A stretch of DNA of 64,000 nt from Magnolia sinica (taxonomy: Eukaryota; Streptophyta; Magnoliopsida; Magnoliales; Magnoliaceae), in contig NC_080574.1 in NCBI RefSeq assembly GCF_029962835.1, positions 22,170,001-22,234,000 of the forward strand, read 5' to 3'. The translations under genes and the position numbers were made by a program. Of this stretch, positions 1-12,590 are shown piece after piece. How positions within the stretch are numbered: the stretch's first letter is position 1; every line of letters starts with the position of its first letter. The notes beneath the pieces were generated by a model. That model ran no database searches. It was given only the letters and a program-made list of their open reading frames with translations, and was not told the origin of the DNA.

Positions 1-127
1 TCCTCGCTCTTGCTCCGGTCAAGGGTTCGAGTACCCATAGGTTCGAGTACCCATAGGTGGTGAAATCCCACTACGGCGTGAGTGTGCGGTGGTGTGTGTG
101 CGTGTGTTAAAAAAAAAAAAAAAAAAA
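1..127 (+). repeat. 3' part of a tRNA-derived SINE
   Basis: The first bases contain a pol III B-box-like motif (ggttcgagtaccc) at about 29-41, repeated immediately as a 16-bp direct duplication. A short unique stretch follows, then an uninterrupted A tract at 110-127. This order (B box, body, A tail) is the layout of tRNA-derived SINEs. The A-box end lies outside the window, so the family cannot be named. Confidence 0.5.
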
Positions 128-136
128 CTAGGTCGG

Positions 137-650
137 GGATTAGGTGTTGCCGGGTATATGTTTAGTGGGTGTTATCCCTGCCGTGGGGCCCAACTTGATG
201 ATATGTTGTATATCCACTCTGTCCATTCGTTTTTCCAGCCTATTTTAGGACGTGGTACCTAACATTAAGCATATCCAAATCTCTGGTGGACCACACCACA
301 GGAAATAGTAGCGATTGAACGGCCACCACTAAAAACTTTCTAAGGCCCACTGTAAGCAGATCCGTAATGTTTGTTTTTCATCCAACCTGTTGATAAGGGA
401 AAAACAAAGTTCAGGTTGATCTAAAACCTTTAAAAAAATAAAATAAAATTTAATAGACATTCACCACTTTTTTCCAGTGGTGTAGTCCACCGGATATTTG
501 GATCTACTTAAGCTTTGGCAAAACGTCCTAAAATGAGCTGAGAAAACGGATGGGCCGCGTGGATATGAAAAATAAAATAAAAATCAACAAGTTGGCCCCA
601 CACGGTAAGAGTAACACCTGATGACGTCTTACCCGGGTAACACCTAATCC
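137..650. repeat. Fold-back (long terminal inverted repeat) element, copy 1
   Basis: The element starts ggattaggtgtt and ends aacacctaatcc, an inverted terminal pair. The two halves are largely reverse complements: the 'gtggaccacaccac' left arm answers the 'gtggtgtagtccacc' right arm. There is no coding capacity. It belongs to the dominant non-autonomous family of this window. The superfamily is unknown, because no clean target duplication is visible. Confidence 0.6.
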
Positions 651-1377
651 GCTCCCCTCAAACCTGTGTTCTGATGTCCAAAATTCTCCCTGATTTGATG
701 ATCCTTGCCCTTTTCTCTTTGGTCTGTTTCTCTGTTGAATGCCGACTGCTGGCTCACTTTTTTCTTAGCCGTCAATTTCTGTGGCCCACATTTGAAAGGC
801 TAGGATCATGGATCTGCAAGACTCTTTCGGGGAATCCCCCATTTGAACATCTGAATCACCCAACGAGAAGGCATGAGCCTCACGTGTACTAAATCCGGCA
901 CGCCTCTGCAAATATAGTACGTTTGTAGAGGCTGGAAAGCAAAACCACATGATTCTTCCTCCTCCAAATTCAAACGATCAACGGTATTATAAACACGCGT
1001 ATTCAATGCAGTACAATGCAGTACAATGCAGTACACGAGAGTTGTTTCATGATCCTCGTTCCTCAACCGAGATTCCACACTCATTGCTGAGGACGAAGAT
1101 TGCTTGCAACCTCGACGGCACCAAGTTCCTGCGGTTGGAAGCTAGGTGGGACCGGTCCGAACGTACGGCAACCACCACTCGTTTGCGCAGCATGGAGCCC
1201 ACCAGATGACGTCCAACCTTCTCTTATTTAAATTACATTCCAAGAATCATCCCCATCGATTCAAAACTCAATTTGGACACAACACATGGATCAATGAACA
1301 ATCAGGCCCACGTGATGAACGGCCACGGATTGGGGACCAACCCTATCAGGGCCTAGTCAGAGACAGACCAGTCCTGT
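651..1377. other. Intergenic, no gene seen
   Basis: Short overlapping ORFs here are not supported by any recognisable motif. A 10-bp unit (caatgcagta) is tandemly repeated three times at about 1004-1033. Nothing else is identifiable. Confidence 0.5.
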
Positions 1378-1802
1378 CAGAGGCTCTGTGGGGCCACTGT
1401 GATATATGTCTTATCTAATTCATACATCCATTTTGATAGATGATTTTAGGGCATTAGCTCAAAAAAGAGGTAGTTCAAGGCTTAGTGGACCACACCTTAG
1501 GAAACAGTAGTGGCAATGATCCCCGTCATTGAAACCTTCCCTCTGATGTTTATTTATCATCTGTTCATAAAGTTAAATGGACCTAGATGAAGAGAAAATA
1601 TAAATATAAGCTTGATTGAAGACTTTTATGGTCCTCAAGAGATTATCATTGGGCTCAGTCCTCATTATTTCGTGTGGTGCAGTCCACTCGAGCCTTTCGA
1701 GTCTGCTTCATTTTTTTAGCCCATCATCTAAAATGATCCATACAAATGAATGAATGAGGTTGATAAAACATACACACCATGGTAGGCCCCACAAAGCCCT
1801 GC
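1378..1802. repeat. Fold-back element, copy 2
   Basis: Ends are inverted (cagaggctctgtggggcc against ggccccacaaagccctgc). The interior shows the family landmarks in order: gtccatccatttt-like, gtggaccacacc, the hinge around 1560-1620, the mirrored gtggtgcagtccac, and a final aggccccac. Confidence 0.5.
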
Positions 1803-2447
1803 AAGGAATCGTTCATCTCTAGCTAAGTCATGGTAGGGATAGTACCCAATCTACTTCCATGATGAATGATCTAATGAAAGTGGACCACACTTTCCATGTG
1901 GAGATTTCTGTGGTAGGTGTCCCCCTTCCTAATGTTCCCCCATACAAATGAGTTATGGATCAGGCCTGATTTTGGGATCTAGGCCAAAAATAGGAAAGTC
2001 CATCTAATGGAAAGTTTGAATGGCACTTACATATCACCTTGGGTCCCACACAACTTGCACTATCTATTTTTCTTCTTTCAAACAATCCTAACCCTTAAAT
2101 TGATGGCTTGTCCATTAGACATTTAGGGTATCTTTGGAAAGGAGGAATCTATGCGTTTTCCTATGGTATGACATGTTTCCACAAGATCCCAAAAATAAAA
2201 TGATTAAAAAACATAAATATATCAATGCTTGCCATTGAAATCTTTCCAAGGGCACAAAAGTTTTGATTCATGCTAAAATCCTTGTTTTTAGTTGTCCAAT
2301 GAAAATAACCTTACAAACCATTTAAACAACACTCTTTAGAAAGGTTTCAATGGGGTTGTGTTTCCATTCTCATTATTTTTCATTGTATGACCTATTTTGA
2401 GTTTTGAATCTGCCTTGTTTAGACTGCATAGTGGGTTTCTCTTGGTA
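1803..2447. other. Intergenic, no gene seen
   Basis: AT-rich intergenic DNA with scattered fragments such as 'gtggaccacactttcc' that look like eroded fold-back copies. No ORF with a recognisable domain and no RNA gene seen. Confidence 0.4.
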
Positions 2448-2871
2448 GATTAGGTGTGGGGCCTACCTCAATATATGTATTCTACATCCATGCTGTCCAT
2501 CCATTTTGCCGGATCAGTTCAGCGCATGCACCCAAAAATCAAACTGATCCAACCATGGGAAACGGTGGTGATTGAATGACCTACTATTAAAAACTTTTTA
2601 AACTCAATCATAATATTGATTTGTCATACGATCTGTTGATAAGGTCAGATAAACCTAAATACAGAGGAAAAAAAATATCATATTGATCCAAACTCATATG
2701 GCCCATTAATGAACAATCACCACTGATTCCAGTAGTATGGTCCACCTGAGAAAAAATTGCTTCTGATTCATTTTTTGGGGCCATGCCCTAAAATGATCCG
2801 AAAAAAGCAAATGGACGGCATGGATATAGAATACATACATCAAAGTGGGCCCCACGGTAAGGGCCGCACCC
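2448..2871. repeat. Fold-back element, copy 3
   Basis: Begins gattaggtgtggggcc and ends near ggccccacggtaagggccgcacc. The arms mirror each other around an AT-rich centre at about 2640-2680. Same family as copies 1 and 4. Confidence 0.55.
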
Positions 2872-3732
2872 ATCCAAAAGCGGGGCCCACCGAAATCATA
2901 CTCTCTCATGCAACGTTGGACGGCAGCTGGGCACCCAAAGGCTGGTATGGTACCCCACCTGTCCTCCCCCATCGCTTTATCCACGTCAACAGGACCAAGA
3001 TGCCCTTGACAGGGCGCATTTCTCACAGCACTCACGTGCACTCAACGCTTCCAAAAGTGCCTTTGTTGTCTTTTGGCCTTTTCTTTTCCTACGTGCGCAA
3101 ATAAAGAGCCTTTTCCCGCAATACACAACTATAACATCAAATACGCAAATTGATGATCCTGGCCGTTCATCTATAAGATCTTTCTCTACATGGGCTACTT
3201 GAAAAAGAAGTGATTGATCAGGCGTCCTCACTTGTCCATACACAGCTACTATTATTTTTAACTTATTTTTTTTATGAATCGCTACTACTCTAATGTGTGA
3301 GAATTTTTTACCGTCCTCCATCCAAGGTGGGCCCTTACAGATAAACGGTATGGATCTTCAGTAATAAGGCGCGAGTGGGGAGCAGCTTTGCGCTGCGTTA
3401 AAAGAGAGAACTTTTATACTGTGGCCGAGGGTGATAGATTATACGCGGGCACTAAGAAATTATTATGAAATTCTTTAGGTCGCATACAAGTTGACTTGTT
3501 CTGTCTAATTATAGTAGTTGGTTTGGAAGAAAAATATATAAAAATAATAACATCCAATGATCTTGTTTCAACGAACAAGTGTCTACCAAGCAGAGGTTTG
3601 CAATATTGTTCAACTAATCTGTTTTTGGTACGTTGATTAAGTGACTTTGCTACTGCTAGCCCACCTAGTCTACAATTTGGTCAGCTTGAGTTTATATGTA
3701 TGCCACGTGTAGGGTGAGTTTTATACGGTAGT
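2872..3732. other. Intergenic, no gene seen
   Basis: The 111-115 aa ORFs on both strands at 2706-3321 overlap the right arm of fold-back copy 3 and neighbouring DNA, and carry no recognisable domain. No RNA gene seen. Confidence 0.4.
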
Positions 3733-4177
3733 GGATTAGGAGTTACCCGTTGGGGCCCACCTTGATTATTTGTTGTATATCTACACAGTCCACCCATTTT
3801 TCCAGCTCATTTAAGGACCGCATCATAGAAACAGTGGTGATTGAACACCCACCATTAAAAACTTCCCAGGCCCACCATAATATTTATTTGCCATCGAACT
3901 TGCTGATAATGTCAACCAAACGTGGATGGAAGGAAAGTACAAAGATAAGATTGGAACAAATCTTTTGTAGCTCATAAAAAGTTTTTAATAATCATTCACC
4001 ATTGCTTCCAGTGGTGTGGTCCACCTAAGAATTGAATCTGCTTAAGTTTTGGGATCGCATTCTAAAATGAGCTGGAAAAAAGGATGGACGATGTGGATAT
4101 GTAACATATTTATCAAGGCAGACCCCACACGGCAAGGTTAATACCCAATAAGTGGTGACCAAGGTAAGACCTATTCC
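3733..4177. repeat. Fold-back element, copy 4
   Basis: Starts ggattaggagttacccg and ends ggtaagacctattcc. The left arm 'gaaacagtggtgattgaa' pairs with the right arm 'ttcaccattgcttccagtggtg'. It lies almost against copy 5. Confidence 0.6.
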
Positions 4178-4190
4178 ACTCCAGCTGGTC

Positions 4191-4608
4191 TGACCATGTC
4201 GTCCACCTCAGTGTATGTGCTTTATATTTACACCGTCCATGAGTTTTTACAGCTCAGCTTATTTTATGGTATGCTCACAAAAATGAAGCAGATTCAATTT
4301 TCAAGTGGACCACATTGTAGAAATTGAATGTCCATCGTTCAAAACTTTTGAGGGCCACAAAAGTTTTGGATGAAGTTGATATTTGTGTTTTCCTCTCATC
4401 AAGAGCATGAATGGCAATACATAAAAATTGTGGTGGGCTCCAGTAAGTTTTTAATGGGAGGCATGTGCTCTTTCAAGCGTTGTAGCCCACTTTATATTTA
4501 GATCTACTTTATTTTTGGAAACATACTCTAGAATAAGTTGACAAAAGTGGTGAACCGAGTGATATATAACACATACATCAAGGTGGACCCTAAAGTCAGG
4601 TAAACACC
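4191..4608. repeat. Fold-back element, copy 5
   Basis: A more diverged member of the family. 'gtccacctcagtgtatgtgc' at the left mirrors 'acacatacatcaaggtggac' at the right. It sits 13 bp after copy 4, a head-to-tail pair of non-identical copies. Confidence 0.5.
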
Positions 4609-5284
4609 TACAAGCCATGTTATGATGCAGGATATGAAATTTAAGTATGATGTGCCAGATTGTCAGGCTTTAGATCACACTAATTCAGAAACAGTTACAC
4701 AAAGTTCTACATCCCACATAAAAGTTTAAGCACTCAATCAAAGGGAATCTTAAGCGGATCTAAGCCTACACATGTTAGGGCCGGATCAATCAAAATTATA
4801 GACCAAACAATAATTAAATGAGGGTAAATTCATTTACACATGTACAAAAATAATTCATCAATCTAAGAGATTCACAGATTTCAATTCGAGGAACCCTAAG
4901 GTTGAAAAAAGGTCATAGAATTGATGATTTGAATAATTTAGGGCTAGAGTCAGGGATTTGGGTGAAAGATGAGTGAAAGACAAGAGAGAGACGAACCAGA
5001 TAAGCACCATACGGGTGGACAACAGCGATGACCGAAACACACATGCCTGTGATCTCGCCTGCACATGTGTGAGGCCCACTAACCCAAAATCCCCCTCTTA
5101 GAGTTGGTTGGCCAGGGGTGGGCCATAAAACTCCTAAATTTCAGCTCAATCCAATGCACGATTTGTGCGTAGTGCTTCGCCAAAGTTTCAGCCCCCCTAC
5201 TGGTCCAAATTCTGAAAATCTGTTGTAGAGAGAAAAGTGGTTACAATAGAGGGTGGATTTAAAGCGTAGATAACTGTAGAAAGT
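4609..5284. other. Flank of a solo LTR, probably older retrotransposon sequence
   Basis: No gene is visible. The stretch borders the Gypsy-like solo LTR that starts at 5285. It may be continuous in origin with 17208 onward, the other side of that insertion, where LTR-like signals are seen on the minus strand. Confidence 0.3.
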
Positions 5285-7777
5285 TGTAACACCTCAGATT
5301 TTCAGAGGTCGTGTAGGAACTCAGCCTCCAAATTCCCGGGTGTTGCTTATATCCTAATTATGATGATTTATACATAAAATAGTTTAAATGAGCAATAAAG
5401 GAATCGGCTAGAACATAAACCACAACTACAACTAATCTACTGAAATAAATGCGACTAAGAACTACAAGTTAATAGAAATATCAAACAGGTTGTACAAGGC
5501 GTCGCCTAAAAATTTATAAAATAAATGTACAAAAGAAATGGTGCGCTAGATCCACAGCTCAACAACCCATAATCAACTCGCACAATCTACGGTGATCCGC
5601 CTATAAGCTGAAAGTAGGAAGCTCCTCTTCCTCATCCATGCTCACCCCGCTTAGCTTGTCGAGCTCCGCCTCACCTGCATATAATGACGTATCTAGTTGG
5701 TGTTTTAAATCACCGTCCCAGAGTGGTAGTGAGTAGCTAACTCAGTGGTTACTATTAGCCTTAAGTTACAACAATCATCAATTATATGATGAATTTAATG
5801 AAATGTATATATTCACAGATCCCTAAATAGTCTTGTTAATCTATATGCATATATTATGATTGATGCATGACTTCACAACAACACTCCCTCGAGCGATTTC
5901 GTCTAACGATTGCGCATAACCAACACTTCCTTATTGCGACCTCAACTGCCGAGTCGCCAACCTAACTAGTGCGATGCGATCGTGATCCTGTTAGCCGAAT
6001 TTTTAATTAATTTCGTTCATCCAGCAGATTGGGAAAACTGGTACACTCCACGTATTATTGCTCTCAACTAGTTGCGAGGCCAAGGCCTCTCAACGTGCGA
6101 GGGCAGGACCTCATGATCCTTGATCCCATCGGGTTCCCCATCCCCGATTTCAAGCACATGAGGAGTGCTGAGAAGAGGGATCGCTGGCAGTCACTATGGG
6201 AAGGCTCGTCACCCCAGCGTAAGCTGACAGCTCGGACACAGTGTCCTCTTCCACCATGTCCGGCTCTCGAGTCAGTGGATCGGTTTCAAATGGTTATCAA
6301 TAGGCTTCAGTGGTTGAAGGGTGTTTCAGGTTCCATACAGGCGTGAACAGACATGGCTAACAAACATGGTTAGTTAGTAAGTGAACTAGACTGTGTGAGT
6401 TCAGGCGAGTACGTGACGGACGACATCGAGTATGTAGTCCAACTACTGTCGTCCATTCGCATCCGCCCAAACCTGCTGGTTTAGCCGCAGGATGGTCCTA
6501 CCAATGAGACCACCTTCTCCCACTTCAGTTCCCTGACCAACACAGGGGTTTATGACATTCAATAATATTCCAACAATTCCGGATTCGCCTTCTAACACTA
6601 GTAAAGTTATGCACTCATACATCAAACATAAAAATTTAGATTTTCTACAATGCAACTACTAACAAAAAATACGAAATTAATGTGTGTGTATGTTGAGTGG
6701 GGTTACCGAAGAGATTAAGAGCTATATATCATACATAGTTCAAACATACAACAAGGATTAATGCTAGCACAAACATACAACAAGGATTTATGCAAGTACA
6801 ATCATACAATAAGGATTTTATGCAATCATACATGCCACAAGGAAGGTTATACTAGAATCACATATGAGATGAACATGCTACTCCAAATCAAGCCCAATCA
6901 TGTTGAAGAACAAATAACCAACACTTAACCATTTCATGGGATTTAGGAGGACCTATCATGTAGGGTCTTGGATAGGTTCTCTCTAGATTACTCAAGCACA
7001 TCATCTTAACATTCATAATCATTAAACTCATAGTAAAATTAGTACTAGGCCACCTAAGGATAATAGTCCGCACCTTGTGACAAACCGCTCGATTCACGAC
7101 ACCCGTAGTGTTATAGTGTTAAGAAATCATCGTTGAAATTCGTAAATAAGCATACAAGCTTGTAAGAATTAGAAGAAATTAAACTCAAGACTTAAACCTA
7201 CAAATATAACTCAATACTTACCTTCAATCGTCGTCGGATCGACACCAATGAAGGACAGTGTTGCTATAGAGGAGATGAGAGGGTGAAGGTGTACAAACCC
7301 TCATGCTTCCAAGCTCTCCCTCTCTCTTTCTCCTCTTTTTTTCTCTTTTTCTTCTCATTTTCTCCATTTCTTTCTTCTAGGGTAAATTCGTATGGGGAGA
7401 GGGGTGCCCAAATGAAACCCTTATATAGTGTCAGATTTGGTGTAAATGGCCCCAAGGGCTAGGTTTTTACTATACTAGCCCTATGAGAGGGTCTTTCTAA
7501 CCTCTAGGGCCCACTATAGGGCGTACATATTGATATATACCGTGAGATATTTAGCCCTAACGATGATCTATGTATGGATATGATCAGTCCACCATTTGGA
7601 TGCGTCGATCGACAGATATGATTAGAAGTCTGTTCAACGGTCACCGATAGTCGATCAGGGCCGCGGCTATACGGATATGAGCAGGGAAATATCCTTACTC
7701 TAAATGTGAAGTTTGGTCGTAAACCGACGATCCGAAATCCTCAACTTTGCATAAGAGTGGACGACCCAATTCACTTA

Positions 7778-9601
7778 GGGCCTGTTTGGGCAAACAACTT
7801 TGGGTGTAATGAGACGTATAGAATTACCATGTCAGGTGCATTTAATGTTGTCAATGGATGGTCAGGTGCTTTGGGTGTAGACGCCAATCTCATACCAAGC
7901 AACTGTTCTGTTTGGGTGTTGTGGTATTGCAACCATCCCACCAACTAATGTTGTTTGGGTAACCCAGGAATTGCTTCCACAAACCGTTAGTAACACTGTT
8001 ATGATGTTTGGGAGTGGAAACGGATTGGCTACTCCCCCTGACACCAGCATTTGGACTTGCAGTTAGCTAATACCAACCATCTGTACCATCCATTTGGTCA
8101 ATCTAACTCACCTTCGGCCAGCGTGAAAAATTCACACCAAACCTAGTAGCAAAACTATTTGAATCCATACATCTATCCTTTTTTACTTTGACCATCCATC
8201 TTCTGACGATTTAGATCAGATGGTTTGCATCGTATAACTACGATGGTTCTATAAAATCACATCCAGTCAAAGATAGCTTTCACTGATTGGTTGCTTGAGA
8301 TGGGTCATTAGAACTCTTCTCGCGAAATGATCTTGCTCATCCATATTTGCGATGGTTAGCACTATCGAGTTGGTGCAATATTTTCAAGATGTCTACAATA
8401 TGATATGGACCGTCGAGTTCAAATGTGCAGGTCCCGCAAGCACCTCACTTCCTTACACTACCACACGTCAATACGTATACGTGGTTAACATGAAAAATAT
8501 CAAAACAAAAACTTCCAACCATTGTAAAAAATTGTCAAAGTAATCATCATCTAACCCAATAAATATAACTGTCAACTCCCGTTAACTGAAGAAAAACCAT
8601 TTTTATGAGATGTATAATATATTCCAATCAGATCAAAATTCGATTCAATAGGTAAGATAATCAAACAGACCTGCACACAGAATATACGGTTCAGATAAAA
8701 ACATAAATGTGGCAAATCTATGTTCTAGGAACCATGAAAACAATGAATAAAAAAAAAGCAGGAAAGAAAATAAAATAGAAACATAAATAAATAGAACCGG
8801 CAACATGCAGAAGAAACCCGCTCCTCAGCACCAAAACAACAACAGATTCACATGTCTAATATCATAGTAAGGTGGGGCAGTCTCTATGGCAATTGGATTG
8901 TCTTCTAAACCATTCCATACTTTAGGCATGGATTCGGATTCCCGGCTAAACCCTTTGGTGAACCTGTAAAGAGTTTAATACGAAAAGAAAACTAATATGA
9001 TTAGGTACTCAACCCAAACTCATGATGCCAATGTGTAGACTCTGTACCTGTCCGTAATGATAATGCAAGGAAGAGAACACCATACTCTCAGTCCAATGTA
9101 CTTTCACATACTTCTACCAATAAGCTGAGATTTACCTGTTCATGTCCGAGTGATGTAATTACATTATGACTACACACAAAACAACGATTGCCTATATGCA
9201 AAGGGCATTACTACTCACTGTTAAATTCACCTGTGTCAAAATTGATCTGGTCGTTACCCTCCATGCAAACAACTATCGCCTACACACAAAAACAACGTTG
9301 CTTAGGAAATTATAAAGTAATCAGATCCGGGTTTCAACTACTCATACCTGGCCCTTGAGAAACTATGTTCGAAAGGTTGGTCTTCATTTACACCAAAACT
9401 TCATACTAATGGAGATTAACAAAGTGACGGATAATAGAAAGGATGAATGCATGCAATTCTATCACAATTTACATTCAAATCTACATATAATGAAATTTAT
9501 AGTTAAGATGCAGTTATACATGCCATATAAAAAGTCTTCGAGGATAAAATATCTTATGTCTACCAAAATTTGAATAGAAAGTGGTGTAACACTTACTAAA
9601 G
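7778..9601. other. Left part of the Harbinger-like element, no gene seen
   Basis: Contains the left terminal repeat and sub-terminal DNA with repeated gtttggg-type motifs to about 8050. AT-rich sequence without a recognisable ORF follows. This is the 3' side relative to the minus-strand ORFs, where transposase would be expected, but none was found by eye. Confidence 0.35.
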
Positions 9602-9973
9602 CTACAGCTTAATTATTATATATATAATGAAGAATAGAACCAAGATGACAACTACTAATGCTGCCACCGCTTCGCCGACTTTTAGGGTGGCATCATCTGT
9701 TTGTGTACTCTTGCACACCATGGATCTCAGAATTTCTAGGATAGAATTCCAAGCATCTATAGGTGAATCTACCTCACCACATTGCCTGTTAATTAATCCA
9801 CTACTTGAACTTGCATAGTTTGTATTCCACCATGCAGTCGCATCTTGAAATGTTTTGAATGATCGATGTTTGACACCGCTGTAACCCTCCACATGCAGTC
9901 GTGCCTCATCCCAAGACATATATATCTCCGGTCGTTGTCCATTGATTACGACATAATATTTACTGTTACCCAT
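9602..9973 (-). CDS. Small viroplasmin-like (caulimovirus VI/RNase H1-N-type) protein with C-terminal membrane segment
   Basis: A 123-residue ORF starting at ATG; a tgtag just upstream could be a splice acceptor. Residues about 5-48 match the caulimovirus-VI / RNase H1 N-terminal hybrid-binding fold as I remember it: KYYVVINGQRPEIY, SWDEARLHVEGYSG, then KSFKTF-like spacing (here HRSFKTFQDATAWW). In RNase H1 this fold binds RNA:DNA hybrid. The catalytic RNase H domain is absent. The last 25 residues (VGEAVAALVVVILVLFFIIY onward) form one strong hydrophobic span. It lies inside the Harbinger-like element, about 280 bp downstream of the Myb-type ORF1 remnant and on the same strand. Function is unknown. 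It may be element cargo or a captured fragment. Confidence 0.55.
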   Translation of the reverse strand: MGNSKYYVVINGQRPEIYMSWDEARLHVEGYSGVKHRSFKTFQDATAWWNTNYASSSSGLINRQCGEVDSPIDAWNSILEILRSMVCKSTQTDDATLKVGEAVAALVVVILVLFFIIYIIIKL

Positions 9974-10254
9974 CTACATTCATATAAACATGACCAGGAT
10001 ACGAGAAAATGCATGTTATTAAATTTATAGAATGAAAGCATGTAAAGACGATAGATTGATAAAATGGCATTTTAGCAACATCAAAATAAGGCAAACGCAT
10101 GTTTGTTGGTATAGTGTGTAAGTATCCAACGAACATTCAAAACAAAAAAATATACTAAAGAAAAATAAAACCCTTACAAATCAGTATATAGTTATTACAA
10201 AACCGACAAATAGAAATTTCAACCTTCGATGCGTAATAAAAGTATTTTAATCCA

Positions 10255-10892
10255 TCAAGAAGAACCCCCACCAATCCCTCCATTCAAATCAGACAAGGTT
10301 TTTTTCAACCAATCGGTCCTCCGTTCCGAGCGAAGACTTACGAAAAAGGACGCTAGCTGCTTATCCCAAGTTAGCATCTGACCAACCTCTATAAACTCTA
10401 TGTTGGTCAGTCCCTGAACCTCCTTGAGGATATTCAGCACTTTACTAGTGCGGTTTACCTCTTTCCCAAGTCCAAAGTTTCGAATTGCATTTGCCACACC
10501 ATCCAGGGAACTGCCAAGGACGTCACAGGGTGAGCAGAACGCATCCGTTTCTTAGACACACTCCCACCACTTCTACTCTCAGTGTCAGTCGCTCGGTTGG
10601 GACTGCTGCAGAATGAACGATTTTTTGTAGCCCGATGAGAATCATTTGAAAAATGATAATTCCCAGTCGAATCTCCAAGATGATCCTCGGAAAGATCGAT
10701 AGGTACATCCGTCTCATTGTCCAGCTCAGTCCAAGTGTCATTCAAATCTCGCTGAATACGAGAGGAAGACGCGGCCATGTTTCTGCTTCCCTGGGCGTAG
10801 CGGCCTGTTGTATGGTCTGAACCAACAATCGCCGCTAGATCGTCCTTTCTCTTAATTCGTTTTCCGCGTAACCTTTCTACTCTTGGATGCGA
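10255..10892 (-). pseudogene. Myb/SANT-like ORF1 of a PIF/Harbinger-type element, frame disrupted
   Basis: The minus strand opens after a ttgtag acceptor at 10893-10894 and reads SHPRVERLRGKRIKRKDDLA and GRYAQGSRN, resembling the segment after the Myb/SANT domain in L10-interacting-MYB/PIF-ORF1 proteins. A Ser-rich linker and a basic KKRMR stretch follow. Near 10530 the reading must shift frame to continue as VLGSSLDGVANAIRNFGL, and then the leucine-rich C-terminal region (VLNILKEVQGL, VGQMLTWDKQLASFFVSL, TDWL) typical of these proteins, to a stop at 10255. The Myb/SANT N-terminal exon was not found. Family proteins normally act with the DDE transposase as DNA-binding partners. The frame change means this is a broken copy, unless a very small intron is hidden there. 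Confidence 0.55.
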
Positions 10893-12423
10893 CTACAACC
10901 AAGAAAGAGATTAGTTTAGTAAACACTGTTTCACCTGAACGTATGAATCTCTCCAATCACATGATTACACACATTATGTCCTATGGTATGGAGGAGGATA
11001 ACTAGTTGCTCCTTAAGACTAACGTGTCGAGTATCGCGTAGGTGCGTTCTCTCACGTAGTATGGTACATAATGAGAAGAAACCTTATCGTTTCATCCTCA
11101 ACTGTGTAAAACAACCACTGTCACTTGCACGCACGATTGAGTTTATAAACCTTACCCGCTCGTCATCCCCTTAACACGCCGATTCTCTTAACATATAGTG
11201 ACGACAATATTAACCAACAGCAGCTACGCATGCGGCCACAACTTGGACCACCATGGTCTCGGCTACTTCTGAGTCATTGTCGCTATTCATCGCCTAAATC
11301 TCACCTACACTTGCGAATACAAGATACTATATGATCACCTTTAATAGTCTTATGTTAAACTTCTAATTAAGCACGTAAACCCTTAGGTGACCCCATAGAG
11401 TATAACGAAAACGCTCAACAAATATAAATTGGGTATTGACAAATCATATACCAAAAATGAATAAAGGGTTTAAAGCTCATAGGTTTTTTTATGATGAAAA
11501 GTCTAGCTTTTAATCTATCACACTTTTTCACTGTTAAATATTGAATTTCTAAAATTTCAATTATGAAGCAGCAAGTCTTTGATCATGACATGTTCTCGGC
11601 AAATGACATCATGGGAGAAGCTGAGAATGATATCCAACCATTGGTCACAATAGCCACAGCATATGGAGATATATCCATGATAATATGCAAGTAGGGAAAC
11701 ATGCATATACAGGGAAGATATGATCTGTATCTATAGATATGTAGAAACATGCATATATAGGGAAGAAGTGTTTTGAAACATGTGCATGATCTGTGTGACA
11801 CAAATCAGGTCCATGTTGCTGTGCACTGCCATTGACTGAAGTCAAATTCCATAATGCAAAGAGTCTTACTTAGTGTGGGTCTCAGCATGTAGTAAAATCC
11901 TACTTGTTGCAATCTCACAGGGCTAAATTATCATAGATTGCATTTAATTTAGCATGAAAACATAGTGCATGTATCTGTAAATGGCATAAATTAAAATCAC
12001 AATGCATGAAAGCAGAATTATCTTACTTATGGCAAGCACAGGATCTGTGCTCAAATGTAAACTGAAATAAATCTGCCAATCTGTAGGAAATTAAACACCT
12101 TGGGCCACCCTGAAGTCTGTATTATACTTAATGAAATTAGATGATGACACAGAAAAATGCATCTACTTTAGAAACTCAAATGCATCTAAAATAGAAACTC
12201 AAAAATGCTTCTAGTTCAAAGACAATACACATCTGTATGCAAAAGGAACTATTCAACTATTAAAAAGTTGTTGAGCCAAAAAATGGAACTGAAGATAGAT
12301 TTTGGATGGGAATATATTTATACCACATTTATCAAAGTATGAGCTACAAGAAGGCAGTATCTTAGGTGGAAGCCTTCTTTATGGATGGATCCTACAAGAC
12401 ATGACCCTCTTCTTTAGAAGGAT
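10893..12423. other. Interior of the Harbinger-like element, no gene seen
   Basis: AT-rich, with short duplications (for example 'aaacatgcatatacagggaag' twice at 11690-11766). The missing 5' exon of the Myb-type ORF should lie upstream on the minus strand here, but I could not recognise it. Confidence 0.3.
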
Positions 12424-12590
12424 AATGAAAATCAATGAGAGACTTTCCAACAAAGTCATGGTTACAACCCATACCTGTAAGTTTATAAAATCAACTACTC
12501 ATTTTTCCAAGAAAGTCATGGTTACAACCCATATGCATGTTCATCAAAATCAATGAGTCACTTTCCAATAAAGTCAAGGTTACATCTCAT
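12424..12590. repeat. Imperfect tandem repeat, about 65-70 bp units, three copies
   Basis: The motif 'ttccaanaaagtca(t/a)ggttaca' recurs three times (near 12445, 12508 and 12565) with related spacers. Non-coding in appearance. Confidence 0.5.
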
